Positions 20,442-31,642 are shown, counted from the stretch's first letter. The stretch is 64,000 nt of DNA from Sorex araneus (GCF_027595985.1 NC_073304.1:44575637-44639636); one strand, 5' to 3'. Notes: a model not told the origin generated them from the letters alone. A program made the numbers and translations.

Positions 20442-22562
20442 CTAGTATTCCTCTTCCGTCTCAGTCCCCTTTGCCTTCTTATGGATTGCCCGATTAAAGC
20501 TATGGCAAGCAGGAACCCAGTGATTGTCATGCAGTCCCAGCTTACAGCCAGGGAAACCCTTCTGAGACCGGTGGCAGCACATCCAATACCCTGGCCCGTA
20601 GGGCAGTGCCTGGCAATAGGGCTTGGGATGCCATCGGCACAGGGACACATCCCCCTTCACATATTTTTTCTTGCACTGCTTGCATGGATCCTCTCTATAG
20701 CGTGGATCTCGAACCCATCGAGAATCTGCTGGCCTGATATTGTAATATTCAATGATAAACTTGAAATAGCAGCAGGTACATTTAAGAGCCACTAAACTCT
20801 TGGTAGGAAGTAACCTGAAGATTTTCACCATGATGTGATGGGGCAGAAAAGCCATATACTGTTGAGGCTCCAATAGCTGCTGGATTTTAAACCTGGTCTC
20901 CAGAAAGTCATGAGACACCTGCTTCTTCCAACTGGAGGCTTCAAGCACCGGGGATGTGCTTTCCACAGCCGAGGCCGAGGCACTTCTTTCCTCAGAAGTG
21001 CTGTCATGCTCAGCCACGCCTTCAAGCCTGCTGGCCTCCGAAGACTCTTCTGTTGTGCTTTGACTCAACTGGGAACAGTCCGACTGGTGACCAGATGGCA
21101 AGAAAAACAACATTCCTGGAAGTGGGTCTTCACCAGGTTTTAAACTGGAAGCCTGGTCTTTCTCCACCTTGGACACAGTGATACTAATGCACAAAGATTC
21201 TTTTCTTCGCTGGTCAGGATTCTGGCTGGTAAGCGGCACACACTCTCTGCTCACGGCATCAACAGCATCCGTCGGCAATTCAATGGCTTGGGGACAGGTT
21301 CGAGAAGGAAAAGGTGCGCCAGCAAGTGCCTCGATCATTTCCACGGCATACCTATTGCCTGTTTTCATGGCAGCTGGCTGCTCTGGCTCAAAGTCCACAC
21401 TGTCCGTGTGGAAACTCGCAGCTGCGGGCACAGCGGGACAGCCCAGTGGAGGGCCATCCCAGACCTGGTCTCCTTCAGGAGAACAGTGGTCAGCTCCTGA
21501 GGGGTCGCAGTCTACAGACACAGACCCCACAGCATTCACCTGAGAGTCAGGAGCCTCCAAGGCACCCTTGTTTGTGTTGCCTTCATCAGCCTGAGTGCCG
21601 TTTGCAAGCAGCACCCGGCCCACATTCCGACGAAAGCTATTATTCCTTGAGAGATTCCCGGGCTCACGCTGGCTCTGCCGTTTGAGGCACTCAGACTCCA
21701 GCCGGGCCACCATGTCAAGGACACGGACTGGCTCGCTTGGTGGTTCACCCACCTCAAGATTTCCTCTTTCTGTGGGTTCTTCACAAGCTCCTGGGGCAGG
21801 GAAGGGTTCAGAAGCAAGGGGCACACTTCTGGATTGCCCAGAGAACCTTACCATAGCAGGTGAGTTGGTGCAGTTTTTCGTACAACTGGCCAGCAGAGCA
21901 CTGGCTCTCTGCTCCAAGAAGGCAACCATCTGTATGACGGACAGAGGCCTTCCGGCATAGACGCCGTCCCCACTGTCACTCACATAGTGCACAGAACAAT
22001 GCTCAATGCCACACGCAAAAGGCTCAGGAGGGTAGCACCTACTACTGACTTCCCTCATTCTTTCAAACTGTGTTTTGACTTTTTTAGGATCCCCTGATTT
22101 TTTCCTTCTTTTAGTAGCTCTCCCATCAATATCCCAGGAGCTTTTTATTTTCATAGATCCAATTCTATTACTACACTGGTGGGCCGCAAAGAACGCAATT
22201 TTCTCCTTGGTATTTCCTGGTTTCACAACAGCCCAGATATCAAGAGGCCCTTCCCCTTCTTCGCCCTGGTGGATTGTTGTCGATGGTACATTCTTCTTGG
22301 TTTTGACATTCAAGCTGCTCTCTACAGGGCTCTTCCCACTCATGCTGCACAGAACATTTGGAGAGAGGACCCCAAAAGGCTTTCGAGATGATGCTTTACC
22401 AAGAGTGGAGGTTGAAGAAAACACACTGGGCTTCATGTAGCCAGCTTTGCACTTTTCATCATGGAGACCTTTGGGGTAGTTTGTAAGACTTCTGGAAGTT
22501 TCCTTACTGATTTCTAGAGGTCGCACTTTCTTCTGGAGTTTCCAATATTGCTTTAGGTGCAT
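20442..22562 (-). CDS. FBXO34: FBXO34, F-box only protein 34 (complete coding exon)
   Basis: A single uninterrupted 706-codon frame from ATG (22,560-22,562) to TAG (20,442-20,444). I recognise it as FBXO34; human is about 711 residues, so small indels separate them. F-box proteins bind SKP1 and bring substrates to the SCF (CUL1) ubiquitin ligase; the substrates of FBXO34 are poorly known. Visible parts: a conserved N-terminal region (GKASSRKPFG, residues 55-64; EEGEGPLDIWAVVKPG, 101-116), a basic KRRKK cluster at 151-155 that could be a nuclear signal, a Ser/Glu-rich diverged middle, an F-box of about residues 568-615 (YMAFLPHHIMVKIFRLLPTK start), and a Cys/His-rich tail (residues about 627-687, CKQC, CRWH, CCH, HDNH) typical of the FBXO34/FBXO46 pair and possibly metal-binding. 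The start matches the family N terminus MHLK. It converges on ATG14. Confidence 0.97.
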   Translation of the reverse strand: MHLKQYWKLQKKVRPLEISKETSRSLTNYPKGLHDEKCKAGYMKPSVFSSTSTLGKASSRKPFGVLSPNVLCSMSGKSPVESSLNVKTKKNVPSTTIHQGEEGEGPLDIWAVVKPGNTKEKIAFFAAHQCSNRIGSMKIKSSWDIDGRATKRRKKSGDPKKVKTQFERMREVSSRCYPPEPFACGIEHCSVHYVSDSGDGVYAGRPLSVIQMVAFLEQRASALLASCTKNCTNSPAMVRFSGQSRSVPLASEPFPAPGACEEPTERGNLEVGEPPSEPVRVLDMVARLESECLKRQSQREPGNLSRNNSFRRNVGRVLLANGTQADEGNTNKGALEAPDSQVNAVGSVSVDCDPSGADHCSPEGDQVWDGPPLGCPAVPAAASFHTDSVDFEPEQPAAMKTGNRYAVEMIEALAGAPFPSRTCPQAIELPTDAVDAVSRECVPLTSQNPDQRRKESLCISITVSKVEKDQASSLKPGEDPLPGMLFFLPSGHQSDCSQLSQSTTEESSEASRLEGVAEHDSTSEERSASASAVESTSPVLEASSWKKQVSHDFLETRFKIQQLLEPQQYMAFLPHHIMVKIFRLLPTKSLVALKCTCCYFKFIIEYYNIRPADSRWVRDPRYREDPCKQCKKKYVKGDVSLCRWHPKPYCQALPYGPGYWMCCHRSQKGFPGCKLGLHDNHWVPACHSFNRAIHKKAKGTETEEEY

Positions 22563-22574
22563 AACAGAGGCTCT
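22563..22574 (-). other. FBXO34 coding-exon acceptor and 5' UTR bases
   Basis: On the minus strand the sequence reads ttcttttctatag|agcctctgttATG, so the coding exon begins 10 bases (or 8, if the second AG is used) before the start codon. The -3 position is G. This shows that at least one 5' UTR exon lies upstream. Confidence 0.8.
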
Positions 22575-22746
22575 ATAGAAAAGAAATAGATATTTGATTA
22601 AGAAAAATATTTTGTTTTCAGAAACTTTTAAAAATACAAGCTCAGATGTTTTAGCAGGTAATGAAACGCTTTCTAACAGTTTTCCATTAGAGTATCTTCA
22701 TTACCTCTCACGTCAGCTACTTTGTAATGTATAAAACATTAAATGT

Positions 22747-22935
22747 AGGGGGCCAGAGAGATAGTACAGTGTGTAAGGCGCTTGCCTTGCATGTGGTGGA
22801 CCCAGGTTCTATTCCTGGCATCCCAATGTTCCCGAGCCCCGCCAGGGGTGATTTCCTGAGTGCAAAGCCAGGAGTAACCCCTTAACGTCTCAGGATGTGG
22901 CCTCACTCTTCCCCTCAAAAAAAAAAAAAAAAACC
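22747..22935 (+). mobile_element. SOR-type SINE
   Basis: gggggccagagagatagtac, gccttgcatgtggtggaccc, aggttctattcctggcatcc, gcaaagccaggagtaacccc and a 15-base A tail. Confidence 0.9.
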
Positions 22936-23336
22936 CAAAAAATACTATTAAGAATATATACAAAAGCAAAACCACTTTCCAAGACTCTATGTCAGATAAA
23001 ATTGGTTTCGACTTAAGTATTATCAGAAAATGACATTTGTTAACGTTCTATACATACCTAATCCTCTACATGTGAAGGTGTTGAAATTAAAACACTGAAG
23101 TACAAGGTATGGTATAGAAGAAAGCAAAAGAGGAACTTGTTTAATACTACCTTTTGTTGTTGTTTTGGGTTATTTTTTTGGTCTCTCAATTCGGGTACTA
23201 GGGGCCACCACCGCTGTTCTAGTGTTTGACTCCTTAATCCAATTTCTTCCCAAGGCATCACATCGGCATTTTACTAGTTACAAAACAATCTATAAAACTG
23301 TAAAATTGGACTTGCTCTTCAGCCCCTGTACCTTGG

Positions 23337-23337
<1 letters not shown>

Positions 23338-23384
<47 letters not shown>
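23338..23384. repeat. (TTA)n microsatellite
   Basis: About 15 copies of TTA directly abut the tail side of the reverse-strand SINE at 23,387, so the repeat probably grew from that SINE's A-rich tail. Confidence 0.95.
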
Positions 23385-23386
23385 AG

Positions 23387-23550
23387 ATTATGGGCCACAT
23401 CCAGCAGTACTCAGGGCTTAATCCTGGCTTTAAGCTCAAGGATCACTCCTGGCTAGGCTTGGGGAGAGGTGGAACAAAAAGAGTACCAGGGGTCAAAACC
23501 AGTTGGCTATGTGCAAGACAGTCTACTTGCTATATTATTTTGCTCTGGCC
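23387..23550 (-). mobile_element. SOR-type SINE, diverged
   Basis: atgggccacatccagcagta, ctcagggcttaatcctggct, aaggatcactcctggctagg, tatgtgcaagacagtctac and ttgctctggcc. Confidence 0.75.
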
Positions 23551-23569
23551 TTTTTAAAAAAAGTTATAG

Positions 23570-23835
23570 TTTAGGCAGCATAGTTACTAGTGTTAATGTT
23601 TATGGTATTGATCCCCTCTACCACTATCCTTATGTCACCTCCAGTCCTCTTTCCCCATACCATTCTCCATCCAGAGAACATTGATCAGTTTTGTAACCTA
23701 AGGCCAAAGATTTATCTATATTCCACAGATAACTGACATCATCCAATATTGATTCTTCTCCCTTATTTCACTTAACATGATACTCTCATGTTTCATCCAT
23801 GTTGTAGCAAACCATGATTTCCATCTTTTCTCCCT
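23570..23835 (-). mobile_element. L1 3' fragment
   Basis: cacttaacatgatactctca, tgtttcatccatgttgtagc and aaccatgatttcc resemble reverse-complement L1 3' sequence; preceded by a cytosine-rich stretch ctctttccccataccattct. The SINE at 23,850 follows it. Confidence 0.55.
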
Positions 23836-23849
23836 CCCTCTCTCCTATC

Positions 23850-24014
23850 CTTTCTTCCTGTATTTGGGTCACTACGCAGTACACAGGGTTTACTCTTGGC
23901 TCTATGCTCAAGGGTAACTCCTAGCAGTATTTGGAACACCATACTTGGAGTCAGACACTGAATCTGGGTCTTCCATGTGCCAGGTAAGCACCCCTGTACT
24001 ATCGCTGAAACCCA
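23850..24014 (-). mobile_element. SOR-type SINE, diverged
   Basis: tttgggtcactacgcagtac, gtttactcttggctctatgc, actgaatctgggtcttccat, gccaggtaagcacccctgta and ctatcgctgaaaccc. Confidence 0.75.
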
Positions 24015-24831
24015 CAAATTATTTTTTTAACAGATACAGAAATAGTTTGTTCTGGAGCTTTGGTAATTTATGTCCCTGATCTGTAGACAGTCCTCCTATC
24101 TTCACTGTAGCATTTTTAATAGCTTTCTATCATTATACTCTATAATTTAGTCCTACATAAAGAGCCACCCAGAAATCATGAAGAACAACGTTAAGATATA
24201 TGGGTAGATGATGAATAAAAGAGGCACCTCTAATTGCTCTCTGTGTCAATGATTTTTCTGATATATATATATCCCTTCAGCCCCTTTATAAGTAAAAGAA
24301 AGGGAGGCTGTTGGACAAGTCTAATAAATTCTTACATAATGATCTTATTACAGTCTGTGAATAAATTATAAACTTCACCAATGTGTACCATCCTGCACTG
24401 CACAGTATGTTCTCTTCGCCTTCCTCCCCCACACATTATTTTAAGTGCTATTATTGACAGAGACATTAAACTACTGTGATTACAGAAAGTTTTTGTCTGC
24501 ATTTATTAATCTGTGAAGACAGCTCAACGGACACATTACTTTTAGATTGGTTTTAAACAGGAGTAAAACAGGAGGAAACAGAAGTGAAGGAAGGTACAAG
24601 AGATAAGGAAAAAAGCTAATAAAGTCAGTGTATTCAGAGTGACGTTCCAAGGGTGAAGGATCATTCTGGGCTCCCCCTAAGGAAGCAGAGAGTTAGGCAA
24701 GGCTGGCACCCCTCATGGATTAAAGCTTGCCTGGGTATTAATTTCTCCCAATTCCAGGCAGAAAAATTTTTAAAAGCACTGCAAAACTTCAAGTGAGAAA
24801 ACTGAAGAAATTGGAATTTTGGTTTAAATCA
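24015..24831. other. Unique intronic DNA
   Basis: AT-rich, with only a short (AT)5 near 24,261. No repeat or exon recognised. Confidence 0.5.
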
Positions 24832-25000
24832 GAGGGCCAGGGACAGTACAGGGGTTTAAGCACTTGCCTTGCACACAGGCAACCAAGCTTTGATCCCAAA
24901 CACGATATATGGTCCCCCAAGCACTGCCAGAAGTGACCCCTGAGCAAAGAGCCAAGATTAAGTTCTGAGAATCACCTAGTGTACCCCCTCACCAAATGTC
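24832..25000 (+). mobile_element. SOR-type SINE
   Basis: gagggccagggacagtacag, gccttgcacacaggcaacca, agctttgatcccaaacacg, tatggtcccccaagcactgc, gtgacccctgagcaaagagc. Confidence 0.85.
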
Positions 25001-25139
25001 CACAAAATAGAAACTAGATCTCTAACAGCTTATAACAGATGGTAGAACTCCACCCTCAGCCCTCCACCCCCACTTCCCGACACTGACAGACCAGAAAACT
25101 CTAGCCATACTTCCATGATTGCCAATCCCCTCACCACAA

Positions 25140-25277
25140 CTCTATGCCTTTTTGGGGGGATTGGAGATGGGGGCAGAGGAAGAAGACAGTGAGACCATAC
25201 TTGGTAGTACTTGGGGGTCTAGCAGTGCTGGGGATCGAACCTTAGGCCCCTATATGTGAAGCACGTAATCCAGCCCA
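25140..25277 (-). mobile_element. Diverged tRNA-derived SINE
   Basis: agtgctggggatcgaacctt, aggcccctatatgtgaagca and cgtaatccagccc show a reversed tRNA-like head; the body is barely recognisable. Confidence 0.5.
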
Positions 25278-25325
25278 TTAAAAATTACCTGCTGGTCCCC
25301 ACAGTTGCTTTAAAAGTCCTCTGCG

Positions 25326-25630
25326 ATGAGAGAAGGGGAATCTGGCCTAGTGGCTCAAAGGGCCAAGCCTTGCAAATTGGCGTTCTGTGCTCATGCTGCC
25401 TGCAGCCGCTCTGTTGTCTGGGACCTCCAGTGCAATGTGTGGTCTGGCAAGAATGTGTGTGAGCACCACAGGGCCTCTGGCAGACACTACAGCCAGAGGT
25501 ACACAAGCATGTCCCCCCAAGCTATGGCCCCCAGCTAGCACATGTGCTAGCAACACACTGAAGAAAAGCTTGAGTGGTGGATGCCACTCATCACAACAAC
25601 AGCAACTAGAGGGTCAGGAGTCGAGGAGAA
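25326..25630 (+). mobile_element. Possible older SINE family, copy A
   Basis: tggcctagtggctcaaaggg, ggccaagccttgcaaattgg, then a long body with gtgagcaccacagggcctct and catcacaacaacagcaacta. Shares these body motifs with 29,080-29,310 and 58,990-59,320. Confidence 0.4.
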
Positions 25631-25669
25631 GTTCTTGGATGAAGTTCTGTTCTCCAGTAATTAAATAAA

Positions 25670-26189
25670 ATAACTCACCTACTCAAAATGTCCCTATTGT
25701 CAGAAAGATTCTTGTTAAAAAATAAAGAAAATAATCAAGACCCCGTAGGCTCACTGAATCCTAATTTCTGAATTGGGCCCAGAATCCATTTTTCAACTTA
25801 ACCTTAGATTCCATTTGAAGGTCCCCTGTCAGATCTGATGCAACAGTGTTAGTGGGGTTCTTAATCTGGCAAAAGTGCCAGGCTACCAACAGTAGAGGTG
25901 AGGTGGAGCTACCTAGCAAAAAAACCAAGCAGACAGGCCATACAGAAGCATAGTCTACCACTAGAGTGAAAACAGACCATTTTGCTTTCTTGCTATTTAA
26001 CATAATAAAGCTGATGACTATTTTATTACCAAATTTCCTCCATCTCCATTGCTCAGTTTTGTAAGCACAGCTTTCCCAGATCTCCTCTCTTCTCCCTGCC
26101 CCTTAAATATCACTGTTGCTCACAGTTCATTCTTTCTCTAGATAATTAACACTCTTAAACTACATATCTACTGATCTTTTACAGCTTAA
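25670..26189. other. Unique intronic DNA
   Basis: Nothing recognised; no exon-like stretch with splice sites that I can defend. Confidence 0.45.
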
Positions 26190-26350
26190 TTTTTGGGGGA
26201 ATGGGGGTGGAGGAGCAGTTGAGGCCACACCTGGTGATGTTCAGATACCTGTATCATACCTGGTGGGCTGAGGACTTTAAGCACTTCTAGTGAAACTCAG
26301 GCCTCCCACATGCACAGCAAGTGCTCATCTTCCAGAGCAGATTCTCTCTC
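26190..26350 (-). mobile_element. Diverged SOR-type SINE
   Basis: gaggccacacctggtgatgt, cctggtgggctgaggacttt and cacatgcacagcaagtgctc. Abuts a younger copy on its right. Confidence 0.6.
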
Positions 26351-26366
26351 CAGTTCCCCTTATAGT

Positions 26367-26551
26367 TTTTTGTTTTGTTTTGTTTTTTGCTTTTTGGGTC
26401 ACACCTGGAGATGCACAGGGGTCATTCCTGGCTCATGCACTCAGGAATCCCCTGGCGGTGCTCAGGAGAGCATATGGGATGCTGGGATTGGAACCCGGGT
26501 CGGCTGCATGCAAGGCAAACGCCCTACCCGCTGTGCTATCACTCCAGCCCC
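26367..26551 (-). mobile_element. SOR-type SINE, young
   Basis: ttttgctttttgggtcacac, ctcatgcactcaggaatccc, tgggattggaacccgggtcg, tgctatcactccagcccc: close to consensus, with a T-rich (reverse A) tail. Confidence 0.92.
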
Positions 26552-27254
26552 TCCCCTTATAGTTTTAACGATCACAAATTGATGACTTTCCATGGCCTGC
26601 TCCCCAACTTCAGAATTTAATGGAATGGTAGACAGAATCACCCACATATCAGCGAGAACCTAGTAACACGGTAGCATTAAGTACCTCAGTCACACCAGAA
26701 GGTCGATTTATTCCGACTCCACACTCCTTACACTGTCCACATCACATCTAATTGCCAAGCCATGAAACATCCCCAACTTTGTATTCTTACCTAGCATCTT
26801 TTCACTGCTACACTATTACTTGCCAGAAAGCCCAACTTCTTTTCAAGGAAATGAACCACCTGGTAAACATATCAGCTTCATTCTTGCTTTGCCCTACCAC
26901 AATGCATTCTTTGAAAACTTATTCACAGAACCATTACTACAAGACCCAACAGCTGAAAATTAGTCATATCATTTAAGATGCAAAACTTAAAGCACCTAAG
27001 ATCATTAAATAAACATTAACAGCTTCAATTTTAGGTGCCATATATTTCCTTGTATCCATTACTGATGCAATTATGAAAAAGACAGTCACTGCCCTTAAGA
27101 GACAAAAGTTACTAGATTACTACAAAATGTGGTTATTTATGTGTTACAAGGAAACTATAAGTACTAGAAAATCTATAGTGTAGATAAAAAATAGAGAAAG
27201 GAGTTTATGAAGGAAGGAAAGGAGACCACCAGTCTTGAGGCTATAGAGACAGAT
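26552..27254. other. Unique intronic DNA
   Basis: No repeat recognised; ends at a purine-rich patch (ggaaggaaaggagacc). Confidence 0.45.
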
Positions 27255-27270
27255 GAGATACCTTGTTTTT

Positions 27271-27343
27271 CTCTCTCCCCTCCCTCCCTTTCTCCTTCTC
27301 TCTCCACCTTCCTCTTTCCCTCCCTCCCCCTCTCACACACACA
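27271..27343. repeat. CT-rich low-complexity tract
   Basis: Imperfect (TCCC)n and (TC)n, ending in tctcacacacacag at the tail side of a reverse-strand SINE. Confidence 0.8.
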
Positions 27344-27482
27344 GCTGTGCTCAAGGCTTACTCTTGGCTCTGTGCTTGGATCATATCTGGTGGGCTGAGG
27401 ACCCTAAGTTATACAAGGAACCAATCCAGGTTGACTACATGCAAGCAAGCCCCCATCCCTCTGTACTATCGCTCTGTCCCCT
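27344..27482 (-). mobile_element. SOR-type SINE
   Basis: gctgtgctcaaggcttactc, ttggctctgtgcttggatca, ccaatccaggttgactacat, gcaagcaagccccc, ctatcgctctgtcccc. Confidence 0.75.
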
Positions 27483-27643
27483 AAAGATTCCTTGTTTTCC
27501 TTTTGTGGGGCTTGGGGCCTTTCCAAGCTGTGCCCAGGAGGTCCGGGGCCCTTCCCAGTGATTCTCAGCAAACTCAGCCAGTGGTTCAATGCTTGCGTCT
27601 GAGGATGCAGAGCTTCTTGGGTCCTGTGGAGGTGGAAATCACC

Positions 27644-27771
27644 TGAGTCACCCCATGGTATTCAGGGGTCTACATATGGCTGCACCTAGTATTGTTAAAT
27701 GGGCCATGTGATGCCAAGGATCAAACTGGGGTGACATACACCTTAATCCCTGTATTATCTCTCTGGCCATG
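27644..27771 (-). mobile_element. Diverged SOR-type SINE
   Basis: ggtattcaggggtctacata, gatgccaaggatcaaactgg, ctgtattatctctctggcca. Confidence 0.6.
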
Positions 27772-28517
27772 AGACCTCAATTTTCTGAGATACGCCCTGA
27801 AGAAAAAGACAAAGTACTAAGTTAGACATTAAAAGGTGATGCTTCTGGGTGAGTAAAGTGAGTAATCTTCAGAATCCAAGCTAAAGTACATAAGCAAATA
27901 GATTAGTAAGAAGAACAAGCGAGACTTTAGCCACCAATTACTAATGGAGGTTGAGGGAGAGGAGATGTCAGGGACAATACCTTATGTGTGGAGTCAGCAA
28001 CAGGACAAAGGGCAGTGCCTATGTAAGATCATGACAAGGTAGCTGCACAAATTTAAGAAAACTGAAGCAGAGATAAGTTAGGTTTCAGAAATATTTTCTA
28101 CCAGACAGCTATCTGGCCAGAATGTAGCAAGAAAGGAACTATATACAGTTGTCACAGAAACATCTGAATAGAGATAACAGATTTTCACAATGAACATCTA
28201 TTACCATGACACTCAGGAATAAGATCTGTACAGTAAAGCGTGGTTGGCTGTAGTCTCTGGAGTGTGGCCCCTATGCCCAGCTGAGAGCAGGGAGGACAGT
28301 CAGAACTCATGGGAAGGAGCGAGAGGGAGGTGAGAAAGTGAACCAGAGCAAATTCTTTCAAAAAGGCTGTGAAAATCTTTGACCTGTTTCTTACATTCTT
28401 TCCAGGAAAATAAGGTGAGATATAACAATGAATCAATTAAAATGTAATAACTTTCCTCCAATGCAGGCCAAAACACTGCTTTCAGGTAATGCCAGTGTTC
28501 CTTTGTTCCTTTCAAAC
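27772..28517. other. Unique intronic DNA
   Basis: Nothing recognised. Confidence 0.45.
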
Positions 28518-28668
28518 TTTTGTTTTGTTGAGGGTCACACCCAGAGGAGCCCAGGGCTTATTCCTGGCAATGTGCTAAGGGGTCACTCCAGGCTGTGCTG
28601 AGGAACAAATGCTGTGCTCTAGATCAAAATAGGGTGAGTCGTGTGTAAGGCAAGTGCCCCCCCCACCT
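28518..28668 (-). mobile_element. SOR-type SINE, diverged
   Basis: gagggtcacacccagaggag, cccagggcttattcctggca, gtcactccaggctgtgctga, gtgtaaggcaagtgccccc. Confidence 0.75.
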
Positions 28669-29079
28669 TGAAACTTTTAAGTTGGTTTTAGCTCCAAAAA
28701 GCTAGAACCCAAACTTAAGGATAATGTCCAATTGCAAAATGATGCTAGGGGAAAGAATTTAACTTGGCTTAGAATAAAAGTGTTTGGATCCTGATTAAAT
28801 ATCATGTCTAAAATGTCAAGCTGACTCTATGTAGGAGGAGTGAAATTGATCAATGAAGAATCAAACGGCAGCCCAGAGGAATACTGAGTAGCTTCAAGAG
28901 TCTGCCTTAATTCAAAGCCCTGTGGTGTTTCCACAGGCACCATGCGACTCCTGGAAGCTGGAGCCTGCCTGCCATCTCCCAGCACTGCAAGTGCCTTCTG
29001 GCTGCACAGCAGTCTGGAGTTTGTAAACAACACAAAATGCCATGGCTAGGAAGAGATGATCTCCAGTCAGCACATGTAA

Positions 29080-29310
29080 GGACTACAGTGACCCCAAATT
29101 AGCACTGCTTTATCTTATGCCTAAGAGTGCTCAGAGTGAGCATGTTGCAAGGACTACAGCTGGACGGATTTGCAAACCTCAGCAAGCACCACAACCAAGT
29201 GTGCAACCACTACAAGCTACTGTGATGTGTGGCTCCAGGTAAACACCACAGCCAGACAGGCTTGTGGCTCTGTCATCACAACAAAGAAGGGGTAGGGGGA
29301 AAGAGAGGGA
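29080..29310 (+). mobile_element. Possible older SINE family, copy B
   Basis: gcaagcaccacaaccaagtg, tgcaaccactacaagctact, aacaccacagccagacaggc, ctgtcatcacaacaaagaag: body motifs shared with copies A and C. Head not clear. Confidence 0.4.
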
Positions 29311-29799
29311 AATCAAGACACACTTTTTTTAAAATTTAAAGATTCAAATGGCAATATACAGTTAAAATAGTGGAAATGATGAGACATTGCTTACTACTAA
29401 GAGGTCTGGCTTTTCTAAGCTGACATTTAATCTAGTCCATCAAAACAAGCTAGAAGACAAAGTATTTCCCATTTTGTTTTGTTTTAGGATATAGGAATAC
29501 TAATAAGAAATGAAAATAACAAAGGCACAAGAATACTAATTCCAAAAAGAAGGCATTTATTAATGCAGTAAGATGGGTTCTTTCTTACAAAAAGTCAAAG
29601 GGAAAAAGATATAACAGTCCCTGAAAGACTCTCCCATTCCAGCTCCAAAGGTCAAAAGAAGTACTTTACTAGTAAAAAAAAATTCACCATTTTTCTAAAA
29701 ATGTAAATTCCCAAGATTATCATACTCAACTCCAGCATCAGGGAGAATATGCAACTGTATTACTCCTCTATGAAGCTGTGTGCAAGTGCACATAAGGGC
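29311..29799. other. Unique intronic DNA
   Basis: AT-rich sequence, nothing recognised. Confidence 0.45.
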
Positions 29800-29803
29800 G
29801 TGT

Positions 29804-29892
<89 letters not shown>

Positions 29893-29901
29893 AGGGAGGG
29901 A
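29800..29901. repeat. Compound (TG)n(AG)n(GGGA)n microsatellite
   Basis: About 40 bases of TG pass sharply into about 46 bases of AG and end in ggga units. Confidence 0.97.
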
Positions 29902-30005
29902 TGTCAAGCTCCCAAATGTGCAGCATGTGCATACACCCTTCTTTTTGCAAATGAGGTAGATATCAGAGCCAAATGACTGTCAAAATGTAGGAAAAATTAT
30001 ATGAA

Positions 30006-30190
30006 GGGGCTGGAGCACTAGCACAGTGGGTAGGGCATTTGCCTTGCACGCGGCAGACCCAGATTCAATTCCCAGCATCCCATATGGTCCCCCAAGCACC
30101 GCCAGGAATAATTCCTGAGTGCATGAGCCAGGAGTAAGCCCTGTGCATTGCCGGATGTGACCCAAAAAGCAAAAAAGAAAAGAAAAGAAA
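30006..30190 (+). mobile_element. SOR-type SINE, young
   Basis: ggggctggagcactagcaca, gccttgcacgcggcagaccc, agattcaattcccagcatcc, tggtcccccaagcaccgcca, tgacccaaaaagcaaaaaag. Full length. Confidence 0.93.
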
Positions 30191-30529
30191 ATTATATCTA
30201 AAGTCTGAATCACTACACACTAAAAATTGTTTTTTCAAAAGTTAAAACTACACTTGTAAAGAAAATGGCTTATTGTCAACAGGTCATTGAAAAAAATCCT
30301 CCTTTGAATCACAGTTTTAGATAATATTAAATCAATTTAAATAAGGGACTTAAAATTATTAATTCTAATGAATAAATGTGAGAAATCAATACTACAAAAC
30401 AAAACAAAAAACAATCATCAGTCTTAGAAGAATTCCAACTGTAATGTTATCTGTTAAATGCATACTGGAGTTTTTGTTTCATAAACTAGAAAACTTGTCT
30501 CACCTCTCATATAAAACTATTGCCTAACA
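30191..30529. other. Unique intronic DNA
   Basis: AT-rich, with a short acaaaacaaaacaaaaaaca patch; nothing else. Confidence 0.45.
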
Positions 30530-30700
30530 AGTCAGAGAAATAATACAGGAGGCAATGTACTTCCTGGAAGCCAGTCCCCATACAATGGCACTACATATGG
30601 TAGCAAGTGCCACCAGGGGTCACTCCTAAGCCTACAGCCAGTAACAGGCTCTAAGCAACTACCTGGTGTGCCTCCAAAAGCCTCCCAAACCAAATAAAGA
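30530..30700 (+). mobile_element. Diverged SOR-type SINE
   Basis: gtcagagaaataatacagga, gccaccaggggtcactccta, agcctacagccagtaacagg, ctacctggtgtgcctcc, then aaataaag. Confidence 0.6.
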
Positions 30701-31171
30701 ATTCTTAGATTACACAGAGGGACCATCCATCTATGAACCCCACAGCAATCCATTCTGTATAATCTGAGTAAATCTGGAAATCAGTGTTTAATATGAAAGG
30801 TGATGGTTTATAACAAGATTTGTAGAACTTTTCATTTCAGGATAAATTCAGGGCTTGCTCAATAGGCCTCTGCACATATACAGAATCTGAAAAATTATCA
30901 GAAAGTTAAAAGATTCATTAATAGACCTATCCTCTATAAAATTCTGTTTCATATGTACTACTTAGCTGTAATCACAATGTATACATAATGGAGCACTTTT
31001 CATCCAAATAAACATTTTCTATTTTATTTAGATGGTTTTCAAAACCCACCAATTGCAAATGTGAAACTTTCAGAGTTTAAACCATTCCCTTCAATTTTGG
31101 ATATTATAATGTAAAACTCTATTAATATAACATCATGCATTTAAAGTATGTCCACTAAGGTTTTGCGTTTA
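30701..31171. other. Unique intronic DNA
   Basis: AT-rich; nothing recognised. Confidence 0.45.
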
Positions 31172-31340
31172 TTTTGTTTTTGGGGGGGTCACACCCAAAG
31201 GTGCTCAAAGCTTACTCCTGGCTCTGTGCTTAGGAATCACCCTTGGCAGGCTCAAAGGACCATATGGGATGCCAGGATCAAACCCAGATTGGTCACATGC
31301 AAGGCAAGTGTACTACCCGGTACACTATTGCTCCAGCCCC
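31172..31340 (-). mobile_element. SOR-type SINE
   Basis: gggggggtcacacccaaagg, cttactcctggctctgtgct, gccaggatcaaacccagatt, acatgcaaggcaagtgtact, ctattgctccagcccc. Confidence 0.9.
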
Positions 31341-31597
31341 AAGAATATGTCCTTAGAAGTCTTCCAGAAGTGAAATTCCTGAGATAAACTGCAGTATTTC
31401 TATGATGATACATAGCTTATACCAAGAAAACATTTCAATTTTCTAGTTAAATTTACTCTTATGCTTAGGAAAAGAAACCAATGTAGATCTTAAGACCAAA
31501 GATACAAAGGTAAGTGAGCAACCTGTTTTTACACTGGAATACAGCTCAACAGTTCTGCAATGTATACTGTGTGTAAAATCCTGTTCTCAGTACACAT

Positions 31598-31598
<1 letters not shown>

Positions 31599-31642
<44 letters not shown>
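31599..31642. repeat. (CA)n microsatellite
   Basis: Over 20 copies of CA, followed by cccacaccacacc. Confidence 0.95.

Noticed and set aside
20910..22440. Plus-strand ORFs of 70-138 codons opposite FBXO34
   Set aside because: Antisense shadows of the FBXO34 frame; no independent similarity.
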